Source of the DNA: Clostridiales bacterium | GTDB taxonomy: Bacteria > Bacillota > Clostridia > Oscillospirales > Oscillospiraceae | DNA: 36,908 bases | Direction of reading: 5' to 3' | Assembly (NCBI GenBank): GCA_003516765.1 | Contig: DPCD01000166.1 | Coordinates: 1 to 36,908 of the forward strand | Shown here: one piece after another, positions 15,380 through 23,523 of the stretch | Layout: each line of letters opens with the position of its first letter | Position numbering within the stretch: position 1 is the stretch's first letter | The notes under the pieces: model-generated | The model's input: only the letters and a program-made list of their open reading frames with translations | Database searches by the model: none | What the model was told of the DNA's origin: nothing | Translations under genes and position numbers: made by a program

Positions 15380-17041
15380 TTACACATGGGACAGCGCAGC
15401 ATTCCGCTGGGACCCGATTTCGATGGTTCTGCCGCCGAGATTTTCGTAAATGCGGTGTGAGACGGAAAGTACGGTGCGCCCTTCGCAGGCGCGGCGCAGC
15501 GCGGCAAGCACGCGCTGTTCGGTTTCGGCGTCCAGATTTGCCGTGATCTCGTCGAGAAGCAGCACGGCAGGATTTGCCGCCGCAGCGCGCGCGATGGACA
15601 GCAGCTGCCACTCGCCCTGCGAGAACAGCCCCTCCGTGCATATCGTATGATAGCCCTCCGGCAGCGCCTGCACGGCAGCGTCGATACCGGCAAGACGCGC
15701 AGCATGTTTTGCCATTTCCTCGGTGATCTGCGGATCGCCGAGCGTGATCTGGTCCAGCACTGTGCCCGGCACGCGGGAAAAATGCTGCTCCACGCAGCCG
15801 ATGCAGCTGCGGCGCGTCCGGTCCGAAATTGCCGAAGCGTCTACGCCGCCGATGGTGACGGTTCCTGCCTGCGGCGGATACAGTCCCAGCAGGAGCTTAA
15901 AAACCGTGCTTTTGCCCGCACCGGTCCTGCCGACGAGCGTGATTTGCTCGCCCTGCTTGACGGTCATGGAAAAATCGCGCAGGACGGGCGCTTCGCCGTA
16001 GCCGAAGGTGACGTGCGACAGCACGACATCGCCGCGCGCGGCTGTGTTTTTCTTTTCCATAGCGCGCTCGGGCTGGGCAAGAAAAGCGTCGATGCGCCTG
16101 ACGCCTGCCATTGCCGACTGGATGGTCTGGATTTCCATGCCGAGACTTTCAATGGGCGCAAAAATGCGCGAGATGTAGTTGATCACGGCAACCGAGGTGC
16201 CGACCGACATACCGAACAGAGATAGAATCCGCGCATTGCCGGAGGCGGATAGCAGCATGACGATGCCGACCACGACGGCGTTCAGCAGCAGAACGACGGG
16301 GGAGTAGATCGCGTCATAGAAATTGGTGCGCTCCATCGCGGCGTAGCCGTCTGCGATGCGCTGGTCGTAGCGGCGCGCCATGTAGTCCTCCAAACCCAAG
16401 GCGCGGATGGTGCGGATGTTATGAAGCGTCTCGGGCACCTGCGCAGATGCATCAGCGACGGTGCGGCGATGGTCGAGCTGTGCGCAGAGCATCCGCTTCT
16501 GCACCTGCCGGGTAAACACGGCGAAAAGCGGCAGCACCAGCAGCAAAACCAGCGCCAGACCGGTGTTTTTGACCGCGATGACCGCAAGAATCGAGACGAT
16601 GCGGCAGGCGTCCGCTGCCATGCTGATGATACCGGAGGTAAAAAGCGCCTCCACAGTGTCGACATCGCCGGAAAAGCGCGCGGCAACCTCGCCGGGGTTC
16701 TGCCCTGCCAGCGTGCCTGCCGGAAGGCGCGTCAGCTTCTGCGACATCTCGGTGCGCAGCGCATGGGTCATTTTCTGCCCGAACAGCACAAGAAGACTCT
16801 CTTGCGCGGAAGAGAGAAGTCCTTCCAGCGCGAGGCTGCCGAAATAAAGAAGCACTGCGAAAGCAGTCAGCGGCAGACCATCTGTCAGCCGGTCGATGAT
16901 GCGCGCCAGCAGCAGCGGCGCAAGCAGCGACGAGCCGACCGACGCTGCCACGCACAGAAGCGTTCCCACCGTGAGAAGCCGGTGCACCGACGCTGCCGCC
17001 CGGATGGCGGCGAAGACGCCGCTGTTATGGCTGCTTTTCAT
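15380..17041 (-). CDS. ABC exporter half-transporter, second subunit
   Basis: The 553-residue protein starts at ATG 17041 with GGAGG eight bases upstream; it overlaps the stop of the first subunit by 17 bases. It has a six-helix ABC exporter membrane domain (25-300) and an ATPase domain. Walker A is GRTGAGKST at 371-379 and Walker B LLLDE ends in the catalytic Glu498, with a following SVSHR switch histidine. The signature is degenerate: FSQGE (473-477) in place of LSGGQ. With the partner at 17025-18767 it should form an asymmetric heterodimer with one full and one degenerate ATP site, like BmrCD or TM287/288 exporters. Transport of drugs, lipids or peptides is possible; control by the adjacent MarR protein favours drug-like compounds. 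Confidence 0.93.
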   Translation of the reverse strand: MKSSHNSGVFAAIRAAASVHRLLTVGTLLCVAASVGSSLLAPLLLARIIDRLTDGLPLTAFAVLLYFGSLALEGLLSSAQESLLVLFGQKMTHALRTEMSQKLTRLPAGTLAGQNPGEVAARFSGDVDTVEALFTSGIISMAADACRIVSILAVIAVKNTGLALVLLLVLPLFAVFTRQVQKRMLCAQLDHRRTVADASAQVPETLHNIRTIRALGLEDYMARRYDQRIADGYAAMERTNFYDAIYSPVVLLLNAVVVGIVMLLSASGNARILSLFGMSVGTSVAVINYISRIFAPIESLGMEIQTIQSAMAGVRRIDAFLAQPERAMEKKNTAARGDVVLSHVTFGYGEAPVLRDFSMTVKQGEQITLVGRTGAGKSTVFKLLLGLYPPQAGTVTIGGVDASAISDRTRRSCIGCVEQHFSRVPGTVLDQITLGDPQITEEMAKHAARLAGIDAAVQALPEGYHTICTEGLFSQGEWQLLSIARAAAANPAVLLLDEITANLDAETEQRVLAALRRACEGRTVLSVSHRIYENLGGRTIEIGSQRNAALSHV

Positions 17042-18767
17042 GTGCAGTCCCTCCTGTCTGGCTTTCATAGAGCCTGTGATACGCCGGAACGGTCCGGAGA
17101 AGTTCCTCGTGCGTGCCGACGGCAGTTTTGCCGTCTTCCATGAAAATGACCTGCTGCAGCTGCGGGAAGTGATACAGCCGGTGCGAAATCAGGAAGACAA
17201 CCTTGTCTTTCGCGTAGTCCTGCAGCCTTGCAAAGATGGCGTCTTCCGTGCTGCGGTCGAGCGCGGAGAACGGATCGTCGAGAATCAGGACGGGTCTCGG
17301 ATGCGCCAGCGTTCTTGCCAGCGCCAGCCGCTGCGCCTGTCCGCCGGAAAGGCGTGTGCCGCCGCTGCCGATGACGGTTTGCGGTCCGTGCTCCATGCAG
17401 AGCACTTCATCTTGCAGGCAGACGGCTTTCAGATATGGCATGGCGTCCTGCTCGCTTCCGCACAGAACGTTGTTTTCGATCGTGTCGGCGCTCAGTTCCG
17501 GGTCGTGCCCCAGATAGCCAACCGCTGCGGCAAGCCGGCGCGGCGGGAGCGCGGAAAGCTCTGCCTGTCCGAATGCTGCCGAACCGCCGTAAGGCGCTTC
17601 GCAGAGAAATACCCGCCCGAAGGTCGATTTGCCGCAGGCGACGGGACCGGTCACGCCGATGATCTCGCCGGGCTGCGCCGTCAGGCTGAGTCCCGAGAAC
17701 ACAGGCGTTTCGCCATAGGAAAACGAGAGGCTTTCCAGCGTCACGGTCTGCGTGTCCACGATGGTGAGCGGCGCAAGCTTCTCGGGCGTTTTCATCAGCG
17801 GCTGGATGCGCTTCCAGGAGACCTCCGCCTTCTGCACGGAGTTAAAGAGCTTTGCCACATTGGACGATTTGACCGTCAGCCTGGTGAAGCAGGACAGAAA
17901 GGTGGTAAATGCTGCGATGTCCCAGGCGCGCCAGCCGGTGCCGAGCACGTTTTTCGCGCCGAACCACAAAATGAACAGCACGCCCGCCTCCGATATGGCA
18001 AGGTATAATGGCGGCAGGGCAGACTGCCGGACGCTGCTGCGCACGGCGGTTTTTTCATAGTCATCCAGCGCGGCTTCATACTGTGTCTCGCGGGCGCGTT
18101 CGCAGCCGTAAATCCGATAGGTCAGGGCGTTCTGCGCGCGGTCGAGCGTCGCGGCGTTCAATGCGCCTGCCGCTTTTTTATAAGCAGCGCCCGCGCGCTG
18201 CACCGGCTTTTTCATCCACGCTGCGCAAGCGTAGGACGCAGGCGTAAAAAGAAGACTCAGAAGCGCCAGCCGCCAGTCGTAGACCAGAAGCATGATGACA
18301 TAGCCGACCAGCGCCACGCCGGTATCAAAAACCTCCGTCGTAAACTTGCGCATGCCCTCGACGCAGTCGTCCACGTCGGAGATTGCCCTGGTCAGCAGCT
18401 CGCCCGCGCCCGCTTCTTCGAGTTCGGACCGGCGGCTTCTGACCAGATTGGCATACAGCACGCCCTTCATCCGGCGGTTGATGTTGTTGGCAAAGCGGCG
18501 GACATAGAAACGCTTGACAAACCGCGCCGCCTGCACTGCCAGTGTGACGAGAACGTAGAAAAGCACCAGCACTGCCATGCTTGCAGCGCGCGCGTTTCCG
18601 CCCAGAATGTCTGCCAGCCGCTGTGCCAGCTGCCCCTCAAACCACGGCGCGGCAAGGAGCCCGACGTTGTAGAAAAGCCCGGAGAGCGTCACGAAGATCA
18701 GGGGCAGAAGCTCGGCGCGGAAGTAGGAGAAAATCCGGTCCGGGCGAAAGTCGTTATTCTGCTTCAT
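17025..18767 (-). CDS. ABC exporter half-transporter, first subunit
   Basis: The protein is 580 residues from ATG 18767, which overlaps the MarR gene's end by 14 bases. The membrane domain spans about residues 15-300 with six helices (e.g. AASMAVLVLFYVLVTLAV, LVGYVIMLLVYDWRLALLSL). The ATPase domain has Walker A GPVACGKST (374-382, like MRP/CFTR-type loops) and a canonical LSGGQAQR signature (473-480). The residue after Walker B Asp497 is Asp498, not the catalytic Glu. Its own nucleotide site, completed by the partner's degenerate FSQGE, should therefore be slow or dead, while its LSGGQ completes the active site of the partner. This matches the known asymmetry of heterodimeric bacterial exporters. 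Confidence 0.93.
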   Translation of the reverse strand: MKQNNDFRPDRIFSYFRAELLPLIFVTLSGLFYNVGLLAAPWFEGQLAQRLADILGGNARAASMAVLVLFYVLVTLAVQAARFVKRFYVRRFANNINRRMKGVLYANLVRSRRSELEEAGAGELLTRAISDVDDCVEGMRKFTTEVFDTGVALVGYVIMLLVYDWRLALLSLLFTPASYACAAWMKKPVQRAGAAYKKAAGALNAATLDRAQNALTYRIYGCERARETQYEAALDDYEKTAVRSSVRQSALPPLYLAISEAGVLFILWFGAKNVLGTGWRAWDIAAFTTFLSCFTRLTVKSSNVAKLFNSVQKAEVSWKRIQPLMKTPEKLAPLTIVDTQTVTLESLSFSYGETPVFSGLSLTAQPGEIIGVTGPVACGKSTFGRVFLCEAPYGGSAAFGQAELSALPPRRLAAAVGYLGHDPELSADTIENNVLCGSEQDAMPYLKAVCLQDEVLCMEHGPQTVIGSGGTRLSGGQAQRLALARTLAHPRPVLILDDPFSALDRSTEDAIFARLQDYAKDKVVFLISHRLYHFPQLQQVIFMEDGKTAVGTHEELLRTVPAYHRLYESQTGGTAHEKQP

Positions 18768-19233
18768 CGGCTTCGACCCTCCCGGCTGCGCCTGTAAAGT
18801 GCGGGAAGCCCGCGCGGCTTTCCGCCTTGGACGCGGCATAGAGCTTGTTGAGCGCCGCGGCAAAAAGGGCTGCTTCTTCCGGCGTCAGCGCGCCCAGCAG
18901 GTACTCGTAAAACGCCGCCTCGATCTCTGCTTTGGAGGCTTTCAGGCGCTCTGCCTTCTGCGTCGGATACAGCAGCTGGCTGCGCCGGTCGTTCGGTGCG
19001 TCCCTGCGTATGAGATAGCCCTTTGCCTCCAGATTCCGGGTCCGGCGCGCAATGGCAGCCTTGTCGGCGTGCAGAAGCTTGGCAAGTGCCGCCTGCGTGC
19101 AGCCAGGGTTGTGGCGCAGGGCGTGAATCAGATCGATTTCCGCCGTGCCGACGTCTGTTTCGCGCAGTGTGCGCAGGACGAGCTTTTCCGCCTCGCGCGC
19201 AATTTTGGTAATTTTTCGTTCGGTAATATCCAT
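18754..19233 (-). CDS. MarR-family transcriptional regulator
   Basis: The 159-residue protein has the winged-helix core of MarR: IDLIHALRHNPGCTQAALAK, LLHADKAAIARRTRNLEAKG and the wing YLIRRDAPNDRRSQLLYPTQ. The D-x-R wing motif (DAPNDRRS) is intact. N- and C-terminal helices provide dimerisation. ATG 19233 follows GGAGG by five bases. It is the first gene of the exporter operon and very likely represses it, because twin palindromes cover the transcription start region (19259-19286). MarR proteins typically release DNA on binding phenolic or drug-like ligands. Confidence 0.94.
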   Translation of the reverse strand: MDITERKITKIAREAEKLVLRTLRETDVGTAEIDLIHALRHNPGCTQAALAKLLHADKAAIARRTRNLEAKGYLIRRDAPNDRRSQLLYPTQKAERLKASKAEIEAAFYEYLLGALTPEEAALFAAALNKLYAASKAESRAGFPHFTGAAGRVEADEAE

Positions 19234-19258
19234 GACAGCCTCCGTGCCTGAAAAGAAA

Positions 19259-19286
19259 GATGTATCTACATCGTTGTATGTACAAC
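19259..19286. promoter_or_regulatory. twin abutting 14-bp palindromes, MarR-type operators
   Basis: GATGTATCTACATC (19259-19272) is followed without a gap by GTTGTATGTACAAC (19273-19286). Each has perfect 6-bp arms around a 2-base centre and the pattern G-W-TGTA-nn-TACA-W-C. They start just downstream of the -10 box, so two MarR dimers bound side by side would block initiation. Confidence 0.7.
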
Positions 19287-19287
19287 T

Positions 19288-19315
19288 ATTATGCCACGGG
19301 TTTTTTATTTGTCAA
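19288..19315 (-). promoter_or_regulatory. sigma-A promoter of the MarR-exporter operon
   Basis: On the minus strand a perfect TTGACA (19315-19310) and CATAAT (19293-19288) are spaced by 16 bases. The start point would fall inside the palindromes at 19259-19286. Confidence 0.72.
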
Positions 19316-19338
19316 TAGCGACAGCGGCGTTTCAGACA

Positions 19339-19369
19339 AAAGCCGGAACGCCACTGTGCGGCATTCCGG
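19339..19369 (-). terminator. terminator downstream of the LysR gene
   Basis: Arms 19343-19352 and 19360-19369 pair with one mismatch around a 7-base loop. On the minus strand they are followed by CTTTTG. It closes the LysR transcript before the divergent-looking MarR promoter region. Confidence 0.5.
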
Positions 19370-19499
19370 TATGTACGAAAACGGAAAGGACCGTTTTCTC
19401 AGCGCGCTGCCGTCTCGCGTGTCAGGCGCAGATAGTCGGCATCAAATTGTGCAAGGTCCCTGGAAAACGGCACGGCGCAGGAACTGACCTCGCCGGTTT

Positions 19500-20344
19500 T
19501 TACTTTGTGTGCTTGAGAAAGCGGAGAAACTGCTCCGCCGCCGGAGAAAACGTCTGGTCCTTCTTCCATGCCAGCACCGTTCCGGTTTCCAGCCTCGGAG
19601 ACAGCGGCACAAAGGTCAGGGCGTCTGAAATGTTGTCAAGGTCAAAGCACAGCGCCGCGCCGATGCCGTTTCTCACCATGTTGGAGGCGTTCAGGATCAG
19701 ATTGTATGTCGCAGCGATTTCCAGCTTTTCGTAAGCGCTTCCGAACCAGCCTGCCAGCTCGTTGCGGACGGTTTCACGGCTGCTGATGAGAAGCGGCACA
19801 GCACAGAGGTCCTCCGGCGTGACGCCGGACTTCTGCGCCAGCGGATGCTCCTTCGGGACAAGCAGCCCCCAGCGGTCCTTTTGCGGCGTGCGCAAAAACG
19901 CATAGCGCCCGATGCTGACAGGCTCTGTGAGCAGCCCCATGTCGAGCAGCCCCTTTTCCATGCGCTCTTTTACGTCGTCGGCATTGGCGCTGTGAATGCG
20001 GAAGCGGACCTGCGGGTGAAGCTCCCGAAATTCCCGGATATGCTGAGACAGAAACGTCATCGACCGCGTTTCACCGCAGCCGATGGCAATCTCGCCGGTC
20101 AGCTCCGTTTCGTGATGCTGTAATTCCCGCTCTGCTTTGTCGGCAAGCTCTACGATCTCCTGCGCGCGTCTGCGCAGGAGCATGCCGTCTTCCGTCAGAA
20201 TCACGCGGTATTGGCTGCGGCGAAAGAGCTTGACGCCCAGCTCCGCTTCCAGCTGCATCAGCTGCCGGGAAAGCGTGGGCTGCGTTACGTGCAGAAGCGC
20301 CGCCGCCTTCGTGATGTTTTCCTCCCGCGCCACGGCGAGGAAGT
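19500..20344 (-). pseudogene. LysR-family regulator lacking its first residues
   Basis: From base 20344 down, the frame reads YFLAVAREENITKAAALLHV then TQPTLSRQLMQLEAELGVKL, the LysR helix-turn-helix, and continues through a complete effector-binding domain to LRFLKHTK. The usual first eight or so residues (a MxxxQLR start) are missing. Upstream codons (LPDRP and before) derive from the neighbouring fragment, and no Met with a ribosome site is present; an in-frame ATG at 20432 is fortuitous. LysR proteins activate nearby catabolic genes in response to a small molecule. The break coincides with the 5' break of the oppF-type gene. Confidence 0.8.
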
Positions 20345-20350
20345 ACGGTC

Positions 20351-20896
20351 GGTCTGGCAAGAAGACTGAAAAACTCCTATCCGCACGAACTCGACGGTGG
20401 TCGCCGCCAGCGCATCGGCATCGCGAGAGCACTCAGCCTGAACCCCGCGTTCATCGTCTGCGACGAGCCTGTTTCGGCGCTGGATGTTTCCATTCAGGCG
20501 CAGATTCTCAACCTCATGCAGGACCTGCAGGAGCAGCTGGGGCTGACGTATCTGTTCATCACGCACAACCTTTCCGTCGTCAAGCATATTTCCAACAACA
20601 TCATGGTCATGTATCTGGGACAGATGGTGGAAAAGGCAAGCTCGGACGAGCTGTTTGCGCGTCCGCTGCATCCGTATACCAAGGCACTGCTTTCCGCGAT
20701 TCCTTCGGTCGATCTCGACCATCCGCGCCAGCACATTCAGCTCAAGGGCGAAATCACCTCGCCGATCAATCCGAAGCCCGGCTGCCGCTTTGCCGCGCGC
20801 TGCCCCTATGCGACCGAAGCGTGTCATCAGAAAACGCCGGAGCTGCGCGAGGTATATCCGGGGCACTTTGTCGCCTGCGACAAGGTCGAGGTGTAA
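20351..20896 (+). pseudogene. oligopeptide/nickel-type ABC importer ATPase (OppF/DppF), 5'-truncated
   Basis: The frame from 20351 reads GLARRLKNSYPHELDGGRRQ then RIGIARALSLNPAFIVCDEP, covering the signature (DGGRRQR, usually SGGQRQR) and Walker B with VSALDVSIQAQILNLM. A full C-terminus follows with the oligo_HPY domain: LHPYTKALLSAIPSVDLDHP and GCRFAARCPYATEACHQKTP, the Cys-rich segment of OppD/OppF proteins. Walker A and about the first 140 residues are absent. In its original place it would energise uptake of short peptides or similar compounds. It ends 21 bases before the M20 peptidase gene, so the importer genes were probably in the same operon. Confidence 0.85.
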
Positions 20897-20917
20897 GCGC
20901 CGGATTGGAAAGAAGGC

Positions 20918-22027
20918 ATGAACATGGTAGATGAGAAGCGGCTGGTGCAGCGCTTTGTGCAGTACGCAGCCTGTGCCAGCGAGAGCGGGCACGAACGGCA
21001 AATGTGCCTGCTGCTGGAGCAGCAGCTGCAGGAGCTGGGGCTGGATGTTTTTCGCGACGACGTGCGCAAAGCCGTTCAGACAGACGGCTGGAATGTTTAT
21101 GCAAGCCTTCCCGGAACGGGAGAGCCCATGCTCTTTTCTGCGCATATGGACACGGTCTGCCCCGGAAGCGGCGTCAAGCCGGTCCTGCGGGACGGAACGA
21201 TTTATTCGTCCGGCGACACCATTCTGGGTGCGGACGACAAGGCGGGTATTGCCGAGATTCTGGAGGCGCTGACCTGCCTGCACGAATCCGGTCTGCCGCA
21301 CCGCCCGATTGAGGTGCTTTTTACCGTGCGGGAGGAAACCGGTCTGGAGGGCTCGGCAAACGCCTGCTATGACAGAATCCGGAGCAAAACCGGCGTGTCC
21401 TTTGACAGCGGTCCGATCGGGCGGATTGTCATTGAAAACCCAATCCAGCAGGTGCTGTTTCTGCAGGTGCAGGGAAAAGCGTCCCACTCCGGCAGCCATT
21501 ATGACGACGGCATACATGCGCTGAAATGCGCGGCGGACATGATTGCGCAGATTCCCTGCGGGCATGTCGACGCAGATACGGCGGTCAATGTCGCAAACTT
21601 CCTCAGCCCCGGTCAGGCAAATTCCGTTCCGGACCTGGCAAGCTTCGAGATCGAAATCCGCTGCTTCAGCGCGCAGAAGCTGGAGACCTTCCGGGAAAAG
21701 CTCCGGGCGATTTTTGAACGGGTGACGCAGAGCTACGGCGCGCAGTACACGCTGCGCACGGAGCTTCGCTCCCCGGGCATGCAGCTCGGCAGGGCGCATC
21801 CGCTCGTCGGACAGGTCTGCGCGGTCTATGAAGCGCTCGGTATCGAGCCGAAGATTGCCCGGGGCTACGGCGGTCATGACGGCGTCAGCTTTGCCGCGCA
21901 TGGACTGGCTGCGGCAAATCTCGGGTGCGGCTTTGCCGGGTGCCACAGTCTGGACGAGCATGTGCGCGTCGAGGATCTGACAAGGGGCGCCCGCGTGGCG
22001 CTGGGGCTTATGACCTGCTGCCGGTAA
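20918..22027 (+). CDS. M20-family metallopeptidase/deacylase (PepT/ArgE-like)
   Basis: The 369-residue, cytosolic two-zinc hydrolase has the family's metal ligands and catalytic residues. These are SAHMDTV (His76, catalytic Asp78), GADDKAG (bridging Asp106), REETGLEG (catalytic Glu139, ligand Glu140), SFDSG (Asp163) and a final GCHSLDEHV histidine. The inserted dimerisation domain is at about 180-290. It would cleave a peptide or N-acyl bond of an imported substrate. Two starts are possible, ATG 20918 and ATG 20924; the second is better spaced from AAGG. It follows the oppF remnant closely and is separated from the next gene by a terminator-like hairpin. Confidence 0.92.
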   Translation: MNMVDEKRLVQRFVQYAACASESGHERQMCLLLEQQLQELGLDVFRDDVRKAVQTDGWNVYASLPGTGEPMLFSAHMDTVCPGSGVKPVLRDGTIYSSGDTILGADDKAGIAEILEALTCLHESGLPHRPIEVLFTVREETGLEGSANACYDRIRSKTGVSFDSGPIGRIVIENPIQQVLFLQVQGKASHSGSHYDDGIHALKCAADMIAQIPCGHVDADTAVNVANFLSPGQANSVPDLASFEIEIRCFSAQKLETFREKLRAIFERVTQSYGAQYTLRTELRSPGMQLGRAHPLVGQVCAVYEALGIEPKIARGYGGHDGVSFAAHGLAAANLGCGFAGCHSLDEHVRVEDLTRGARVALGLMTCCR

Positions 22028-22040
22028 GAACGTGCGTACC

Positions 22041-22079
22041 GTCCCCGGGCTGCAGATCGGCAATCCGGGGACTTTTTTT
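22041..22079 (+). terminator. intrinsic terminator/attenuator between M20 and PrpD genes
   Basis: Perfect 8-bp GC-rich stem GTCCCCGG/CCGGGGAC (22041-22048 with 22065-22072), 16-base loop, then seven T. Only 32 bases remain to the next ATG, too few for a full promoter downstream. It therefore probably lets some transcription through, or is regulated. Confidence 0.75.
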
Positions 22080-22111
22080 GAAAAACGAGGAGAAAAGGAC
22101 CATTACACCAT

Positions 22112-23506
22112 ATGGAAGAGAAAAAAACAGGAAGCTTTTCGGAAAAGATTGCCGCGTTTTCTCTGGGGCTGCGGTATGAGGATATTCCGGCATCGGTCAT
22201 AAGCTATGGAAAGCTGCTGCTGAAGGATACCTTCGGCGTGGCAATGGCAAGCCAGAAGCAGGACCATATCCATGCAATCGGAAAGACCATCGAGGAAATG
22301 GGCGGAACACCGCAGGCAACGCTCTGGGGCACGCAGGAACAGGCGAATCTTGCCAATGCGGTGCTCTATAACGCCGCACTGATTCACGGCGCGGATTATG
22401 ACGATACGCACGTCGGCGCCATCGTCCATCCGAGCGCCAGCGTCGTCAGCACGGCAATCACTGTCGGCGAAATGGTTCACGCCGACGGCAGACAGATTCT
22501 GACTGCGATCGTCGCGGGCTGGGAGATCATTGTGCGTCTGGGACTTGCTGCAAAGGGCAGATTCCACGACGTTGGCTTCCACGGCACGGGCATCGTGGCG
22601 CCGTTCGCGGCGGCATGTGTTGCGGCAAAGCTGCTCGGAGACAGTGAGCGCACGCTCAAAAACGCGCTCGGCATCTGCGGCAGCCAGGCGGCGGCGCTGC
22701 AGGAATTTCTCCGCGACGGCAGCTGGGTCAAAAAAATCCATCCCGGCTGGGGCGCGCACAGCGCGATCTATGCCCTCGGCATGGCGCGCAATGGCTTTAT
22801 CGGTCCGGATAAGGTTTTTGAGGGAGAATTCGGTCTTTATATGACGCACTGCGGCGGAACGGACGGACTGGAAGAAGCATTTTCCGATCTGGGGCGCGTC
22901 TGGCATACAACGGAAATTACGACAAAGCTGTATCCGGTCTGCCACATGACGCATTCGTTCATTGACTGCATGATTCGCCTGGAGGAGGAACACCACTTTG
23001 GCGCGGACGACATCGCCTCGGCGCAGTGCCGCATTGAAAGCCGCTGCTATCCGATTGTCTGCACGCCGCGCGAGGTTAAAACGAGACCGAACACGGATTA
23101 TATCATGCGGTTCAGTCTGCCGTATGTTGTGGCAATGGCAGCTGCAAAGCAGAAGGTCGGTCCGGCGGAAATTGATCTGAAATACGCAGAAGACACAAAA
23201 ATGCAGGCGCTGATGGATAAAATCCAGTGCGTCGAGGACGACAGCAAGCGCAATCCGGGCTTCTTTCCGGGCTATCTCACCGTGACATTGAACGACGGGC
23301 GCACATTTACCGCCGACCAGCGCTACGAAATGGGAACCCCGCAGAATCCGCTCAGTGTGGAGGCTGTCGATAAAAAATGCCGGGCAAATCTGGAGGCATT
23401 TTACACGGACGCGCAGATTGCGCAGATTTTGCAGCAGATTTCCGGATTTGAAACGCTGAAGGACGTCAATTGCCTGCTGGCATCGCTGATTGCCGGCGGG
23501 AAGTAA
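22112..23506 (+). CDS. MmgE/PrpD family protein 1
   Basis: The protein is 464 residues, the usual length for MmgE/PrpD enzymes (2-methylcitrate dehydratase, cis-aconitate decarboxylase, iminodisuccinate epimerase). Active-site landmarks are present: IHGADYDDTH (His92, Asp97-Asp98), VGFHGTGIV (His157) and WVKKIHPGWGAH (Lys207-Lys208, His210). KLYPVCHMTHSFID near 270 holds the late conserved Pro-Cys-x-x-x-His segment. It would add or remove water, or decarboxylate, a branched di/tricarboxylic acid in the cytoplasm without an Fe-S cluster. The only ATG has AAAGGA about 12 bases upstream, a long spacing. It heads a five-gene block with two further paralogues. Confidence 0.9.
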   Translation: MEEKKTGSFSEKIAAFSLGLRYEDIPASVISYGKLLLKDTFGVAMASQKQDHIHAIGKTIEEMGGTPQATLWGTQEQANLANAVLYNAALIHGADYDDTHVGAIVHPSASVVSTAITVGEMVHADGRQILTAIVAGWEIIVRLGLAAKGRFHDVGFHGTGIVAPFAAACVAAKLLGDSERTLKNALGICGSQAAALQEFLRDGSWVKKIHPGWGAHSAIYALGMARNGFIGPDKVFEGEFGLYMTHCGGTDGLEEAFSDLGRVWHTTEITTKLYPVCHMTHSFIDCMIRLEEEHHFGADDIASAQCRIESRCYPIVCTPREVKTRPNTDYIMRFSLPYVVAMAAAKQKVGPAEIDLKYAEDTKMQALMDKIQCVEDDSKRNPGFFPGYLTVTLNDGRTFTADQRYEMGTPQNPLSVEAVDKKCRANLEAFYTDAQIAQILQQISGFETLKDVNCLLASLIAGGK

Positions 23507-23523
23507 TACGAAAGGAATTCGTT

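Noticed and set aside
20285..22063. 592-codon minus-strand frame over the OppF/M20 region
   Set aside because: Antisense to two genes with clear active-site motifs; its own residues show no domain.
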